This document shows, piece by piece, positions 6,188 through 9,217 of a stretch of DNA of 9,217 nucleotides. Position 1 is the first letter of the stretch, and each line of letters starts with the position of its first letter. Source of the stretch: DASYSA01 sp036003885 (GTDB lineage: Bacteria > Acidobacteriota > Blastocatellia > UBA7656); assembly GCA_036003885.1 (NCBI GenBank), contig DASYSA010000317.1:1-9217 (forward strand), written 5' to 3'. The notes under the pieces were generated by a model, which was not told where the DNA came from, ran no database searches, and worked only from the letters and a program-made list of their open reading frames with translations. The position numbers and the translations under genes were made by a program.

Positions 6188-6715
6188 ATGAAGATCGAAG
6201 GCACACAGGAACTGCGCGCCAGCCGCGAGCGAGTCTTTCAGTCCCTGATCGATCCCGCAGTGTTGCAGCGCTGCATACCGGGCTGTGAACGACTTGAACG
6301 GACGGGCGACAACGCCTTCGCTACCACTCTTCGAGCCGGAGTCGGGTCGATCAAGGGAGAGTTCACAGGCATCGTGCGCATCGAAGAGATGCGGCCGCCC
6401 GAGCACTATCGCATCGTCGTTGAAGGGAAGGGACAGCCTGGATTCGTGAAGGGATCAGGCGACCTCGATCTTGATGAGCGAGACGGCGTCACCATCATCA
6501 GCTACAAGGGTGATCTCCAGGTAGGAGGCACCATCGCGGGCGTCGGACAACGAATGATTCAGGGCGCCGCCAGGATGATGGCCTCCCAGTTCTTCGCCGC
6601 GATTGAAGCCGAAGCCAGAACCGAAGCTCACGACCCCCCGCCCAAACATGGCTTTTTTCGAGCGGCCCTGAGATGGCTCTCAGGGTGGCTGCGTCGAACA
6701 CGTCCGAACATTTAA
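6188..6715 (+). CDS. coxG: CoxG-like SRPBCC protein, predicted membrane/quinone partner of the hydroxylase
   Basis: This encodes 175 residues. The first 150 or so form an SRPBCC (START-like) hydrophobic-pocket domain typical of CoxG: MKIEGTQEL at the start, DPAVLQRCIPGCERLE (about 28-43), and a helical end QRMIQGAARMMASQFF. The last 22 residues (154-175), HGFFRAALRWLSGWLRRTRP plus NI, form an amphipathic Trp/Arg-rich helix suited to membrane binding. CoxG proteins are tied to membrane recruitment of aerobic CO dehydrogenase and have been reported to bind menaquinone, so a role in handing electrons to quinone is likely. The start matches the usual CoxG N-terminus, yet no purine-rich ribosome binding site precedes it: the upstream bases are the right arm of heptad element C followed by TTCTTTT. 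An 8-base-pair hairpin (6666-6685) lies inside the 3' coding end. Confidence 0.9.
   Translation: MKIEGTQELRASRERVFQSLIDPAVLQRCIPGCERLERTGDNAFATTLRAGVGSIKGEFTGIVRIEEMRPPEHYRIVVEGKGQPGFVKGSGDLDLDERDGVTIISYKGDLQVGGTIAGVGQRMIQGAARMMASQFFAAIEAEARTEAHDPPPKHGFFRAALRWLSGWLRRTRPNI
6666..6685 (+). other. Perfect hairpin inside the 3' end of coxG
   Basis: CCCTGAGA (6666-6673) and TCTCAGGG (6678-6685) form an 8-base-pair stem with a TGGC loop. It lies in the codons for the Trp/Arg-rich terminal helix. No T-run follows. It might act in transcript processing, or may be a by-product of the encoded residues. Confidence 0.35.
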
Positions 6716-6955
6716 GTATTGAATCACGCGTCAAACTACAGTAGCATTGCTATTCTTTCCCCTGCTCAGAGGTTGAGGTGATGCTGTCGATTGCCCGTTG
6801 GCTCCGTGGCGATCATTTCCGTCCGGTGTTACCAACCAAAACGTAAAATGTGAATCGAGAAACGTTAGCTTGGGTACAGTAAGGTTAATGCTCGGGAGGT
6901 CCCAGGGATTTCGCGGGAACAATCACAGTATTCTATTTCGAAAGAGGTAAAGCCT
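6716..6955. other. Intergenic region between coxG and the metalloprotease gene
   Basis: This gap of 240 bases has no convincing gene. A weak promoter pair, TTGAAT (6719-6724) and TAGCAT (6742-6747) with 17 bases between (4 of 6 each), could drive the protease gene, but would leave a leader of about 200 bases. A 21-codon open frame (6781-6846, ATG to TAA) follows GAGG-like sequence but has no recognisable product. Bases 6842-6865 show a faint 7-base periodicity (CGTAAAA, TGTGAAT, CGAGAAA, CGT) like one arm of element C. The protease ribosome binding site AAAGAGG (6941-6947) ends the gap. Confidence 0.5.
6842..6865 (+). repeat. Possible degenerate single arm of a heptad repeat
   Basis: CGTAAAA, TGTGAAT, CGAGAAA and CGT follow each other at 7-base spacing, and the first unit is identical to the element C unit. 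No matching inverted arm is visible nearby. With only about three units this could be chance. Confidence 0.3.
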
Positions 6956-9118
6956 ATGTCTAAGGGTCTCAGACCCATCGCTCTCTTTGTCGTTCTGGTT
7001 CTCAACTTGATGTTGGTTCCTGTCAATCACGCGTCTTTCTCCCAACAACCAAAGTTGATCCACAAACGTTCTGCAACGAGCGATGATCAGCCGCGCTACA
7101 AGGCCCTTCCATCTCACGAAGACGGTGAGTTCGTGATTCGGGAGATAAACGGCGAGGCGACTTGCCGCGAGTCGACGCCCCAGGATGCCGAGCTGTTCAA
7201 GCTACAAGAGCGCGACATAGAGCTAAAGCAGATTTCACACGTTGGCGAAGGGATCACCACTCAGGCGACCGGCCTCACGATCACGCTGCGCGCCACTGCT
7301 CAACTGGATGCAAACCCTACTGCAAAGGCCGCATTCACCGCTGCTGCAGCGAGGTGGGAGGCGTTGATTCAGAGTCCAATCACGGTAATCATCGATGTCG
7401 ATTTCGGGCCGACCCGATTTGGCGTGCCGTATCCCGGAAGCGATGTTCTGGGCGCCACGAGCGTGCAAGGCGTCGGCGACACTGCGAATTATCCAGATAT
7501 CCGTTCGAGGTACATTAGCCACGCGTCAGGTACCGCTGAGACGACGCTTTGCAACGCTCTGCCTTCAGGCACTGTTAGCACTGATATAGGCCCTACCTCA
7601 GGAATCCTCGCGCCCACGGCCCTGTTCCGCGCGCTTGGCACCTTAAGCGCAGTTGCCGACCCGACCAGCGAGGTAGCCCTCGGGCTTCCGCCCAGGATCG
7701 GTTTCAACTCCGCATTCGCCTTTGACTTCGATCCCAGCAACGGCATCGATTCAGACAAGACCGATTTCGATGCTGTGGCGACTCACGAAATCGGGCACGC
7801 GCTCGGCTTCTCTTCCAACGTAGGCAGTAAGGAGTTGAGTCCTACTCAGCCAACATTCCTCGCAGCGATGGATCTGTTTCGTTTCAGGCCGGGCGTGTCT
7901 CTGGCCACATTTCCAACGGCCCAGCGAATACTCTCTTCAGGCGGCTCACAGATACTCTTTGCGGGTAGCGGACCCGAATTGGCAATGTCGACGGGAAGGC
8001 CGAATGGGATGGGCGGTGATGAGAACCAGGCCTCACACTGGAAAGATGACTTCATAACCGGCACGTACATAGGCATCATGGACCCCACCATCGCAAAGGG
8101 AGTTCGGAAAACCATCACGAGCAATGACACGCTGGCCTTCGATTTGTTCGGCTACACGATGATGGGCCAGGCGCCACCGCCGGTCGATGATGCGGTAGCG
8201 CTCATCTCGGGCACCCCGGCTATGGGTTCAATTAGCGCGCCGCCCGATGCGGACTCCGGGGTTCTTGGCGGGACGCAGTACTCGATTCAGGTGCCTGCAG
8301 GAACAACGCAACTGAAGCTCGATCTGAACGGGAATCAGGATGTTGATCTGTACGCGCGTTTTGGGGCAAAGGTCGCGATTGACGACGATGGCGGAGTGAT
8401 TCTCGACCATTTTTCTGACTCCCTTACTGGAGTCGAGTCGATAACCGTCAACCTCGTCAGCGATCCGCCGCTCCGGCAGGGGACCTACTTCATTGCGGTC
8501 GCCAATTTTGGACCTGGCGCGGTCACCTACTCGGTCACCGCCACAGTCACTGCCGGCGGGGGACCAGTCGGGAGCCCCCCTGCAATAAGCAATCTTGTGG
8601 CGAGCCTTACCGGAAACACACTCAACTTCACCGGCACCGTCTCAGATCCGGATGGCGACAGAGCCCAGGTGCAGTCATCGCGGCTCAATGGCGCCAATCA
8701 GGCCATTGCCACCAGCCCCGTGCGACCGGCGCCTTTCGGAACCGCGACGTCGGCGAACTTCAGTATTAACATCTCCGGCTTGGGCCCCTTTCCTTCAGCA
8801 GTGCAGGGCACGCTGCTATTCATTGATAGCCAGGGCAATAGAAGCCCTACGGTGACGGCCGACTTCAGTCAGGCCGATTCGGGCGGGCCGACGATCAAGA
8901 ATGCAACGTTGAGTGGGTCGAAGATGGTCATTAAAGGCACCAGACTTAGCGGCGCACTCATTGTTGAGGTGAACGGCGTGGACGTCATCACGGTTGACGT
9001 CGGTTCCGACACGAAGGCGAAGGTAAAAGGCGTCGCGTCCTCTTTGCTCGCTGGTGCCAACCGACTTCGCGTTCGCCACGGCACGTTGAGGTCGAATATC
9101 TTCGTGTTCACCCAGTGA
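6956..9118 (+). CDS. Secreted zinc metalloprotease with PPC and TIG-like domains
   Basis: This encodes 720 residues. A signal peptide covers residues 1 to about 26 (SKGLRPIALFVVLVLNLMLV core, likely cut after NHA). A probable propeptide follows. The catalytic core has HEIGHALGF with H277, E278 and H281. The usual third metzincin ligand three residues after G284 is Ser287; a later ASHWKDD (H361) and GIMDPT (M375) look like a displaced third His and Met-turn, as in leishmanolysin-like enzymes. Residues about 439-530 resemble a pre-peptidase C-terminal (PPC) domain (YSIQVPAGTTQLKLDLNG, VDLYARFG, GTYFIAVANFG). A β-rich stretch and a TIG/IPT-like domain (about 644-720, NATLSGSKMVIKGTRLSG) finish it. 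No membrane anchor is seen, so it is probably released or surface-held. Such enzymes degrade extracellular protein. AAAGAGG lies 8 bases before the ATG. Nothing ties it to the cox-like genes; it looks like a separate unit. Confidence 0.85.
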   Translation: MSKGLRPIALFVVLVLNLMLVPVNHASFSQQPKLIHKRSATSDDQPRYKALPSHEDGEFVIREINGEATCRESTPQDAELFKLQERDIELKQISHVGEGITTQATGLTITLRATAQLDANPTAKAAFTAAAARWEALIQSPITVIIDVDFGPTRFGVPYPGSDVLGATSVQGVGDTANYPDIRSRYISHASGTAETTLCNALPSGTVSTDIGPTSGILAPTALFRALGTLSAVADPTSEVALGLPPRIGFNSAFAFDFDPSNGIDSDKTDFDAVATHEIGHALGFSSNVGSKELSPTQPTFLAAMDLFRFRPGVSLATFPTAQRILSSGGSQILFAGSGPELAMSTGRPNGMGGDENQASHWKDDFITGTYIGIMDPTIAKGVRKTITSNDTLAFDLFGYTMMGQAPPPVDDAVALISGTPAMGSISAPPDADSGVLGGTQYSIQVPAGTTQLKLDLNGNQDVDLYARFGAKVAIDDDGGVILDHFSDSLTGVESITVNLVSDPPLRQGTYFIAVANFGPGAVTYSVTATVTAGGGPVGSPPAISNLVASLTGNTLNFTGTVSDPDGDRAQVQSSRLNGANQAIATSPVRPAPFGTATSANFSINISGLGPFPSAVQGTLLFIDSQGNRSPTVTADFSQADSGGPTIKNATLSGSKMVIKGTRLSGALIVEVNGVDVITVDVGSDTKAKVKGVASSLLAGANRLRVRHGTLRSNIFVFTQ

Positions 9119-9135
9119 GACGACAGTTCGTCTCA
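9116..9135 (+). terminator. Stop-codon hairpin after the metalloprotease, possible terminator
   Basis: TGAGACGA (9116-9123) and TCGTCTCA (9128-9135) form a perfect 8-base-pair stem with a CAGT loop, and the stem begins with the TGA stop itself. No T-run follows, so it is not a standard intrinsic terminator; it may protect the 3' end or act in a factor-dependent way. Confidence 0.4.
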
Positions 9136-9150
9136 AACCTAACGCGGAAG

Positions 9151-9171
9151 CCAGCGGGCATAAGCCCGTGG
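9151..9171. repeat. REP-like GC-rich hairpin near the window end
   Basis: CCA-G-CGGGC (9151-9159) pairs with GCCCG-TGG (9164-9171) around an ATAA loop, giving eight base pairs with one bulged G. It lies in non-coding sequence after the protease. The form is like small dispersed extragenic palindromes, but one copy alone cannot show that it is repeated. Confidence 0.3.
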
Positions 9172-9217
9172 TAGCTCGCTTTCGACCTGACGCAGAGTCG
9201 AGGGAGACCGGAAGCCA

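Noticed and set aside
6781..6846. A 21-codon open frame after GAGG-like sequence
   Set aside because: It is too short to judge, has no recognisable product and overlaps possible repeat sequence; no conservation evidence is available.

Overview
The window reads as a chromosomal segment of a moderately GC-rich bacterium. The best guess is an Acidobacteriota-like soil lineage. That guess rests on the style of the large secreted metalloprotease (HEIGH catalytic core, PPC domain, TIG-like C-terminus) and on the form II cox-type cluster; no rRNA or other phylogenetic marker is present, so it stays an inference.

Layout, all genes on the + strand: (1) the last 21 codons of a MazG-like nucleotide pyrophosphohydrolase (2-67); (2) cstA, a carbon-starvation family membrane transporter (146-2011); (3) a four-gene molybdenum hydroxylase cluster in the order S-L-M-G: 2Fe-2S subunit (2196-2684), molybdopterin-binding catalytic subunit (2795-5140), FAD subunit (5196-6062) and a CoxG-like SRPBCC protein (6188-6715); (4) a 240-base gap; (5) a secreted zinc metalloprotease of 720 residues (6956-9118), followed by two small hairpins up to the window end.

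The cox-like genes encode one enzyme. L binds the Mo-pterin cofactor and substrate, S carries electrons through two [2Fe-2S] clusters, M passes them through FAD, and CoxG probably links the complex to the membrane or quinone pool. The catalytic subunit has the form II signature AYRGAGR, not the Cys-containing form I signature of proven aerobic CO dehydrogenases. The S-L-M order is also the form II order. The true substrate is therefore open.

The most unusual structure lies between the genes. Three intergenic gaps (after cstA, after coxS, after coxM) each hold an inverted repeat whose arms are tandem degenerate 7-base units. Each element uses a different heptamer word, and each starts within a base of the upstream stop codon. 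A possible worn single arm of the same kind lies at 6842-6865. These stop-codon-anchored, period-7 hairpins would cut the cox transcript into segments and are the main candidate here for something undescribed. The coxL-coxM gap has no heptad element but carries two back-to-back short palindromes.
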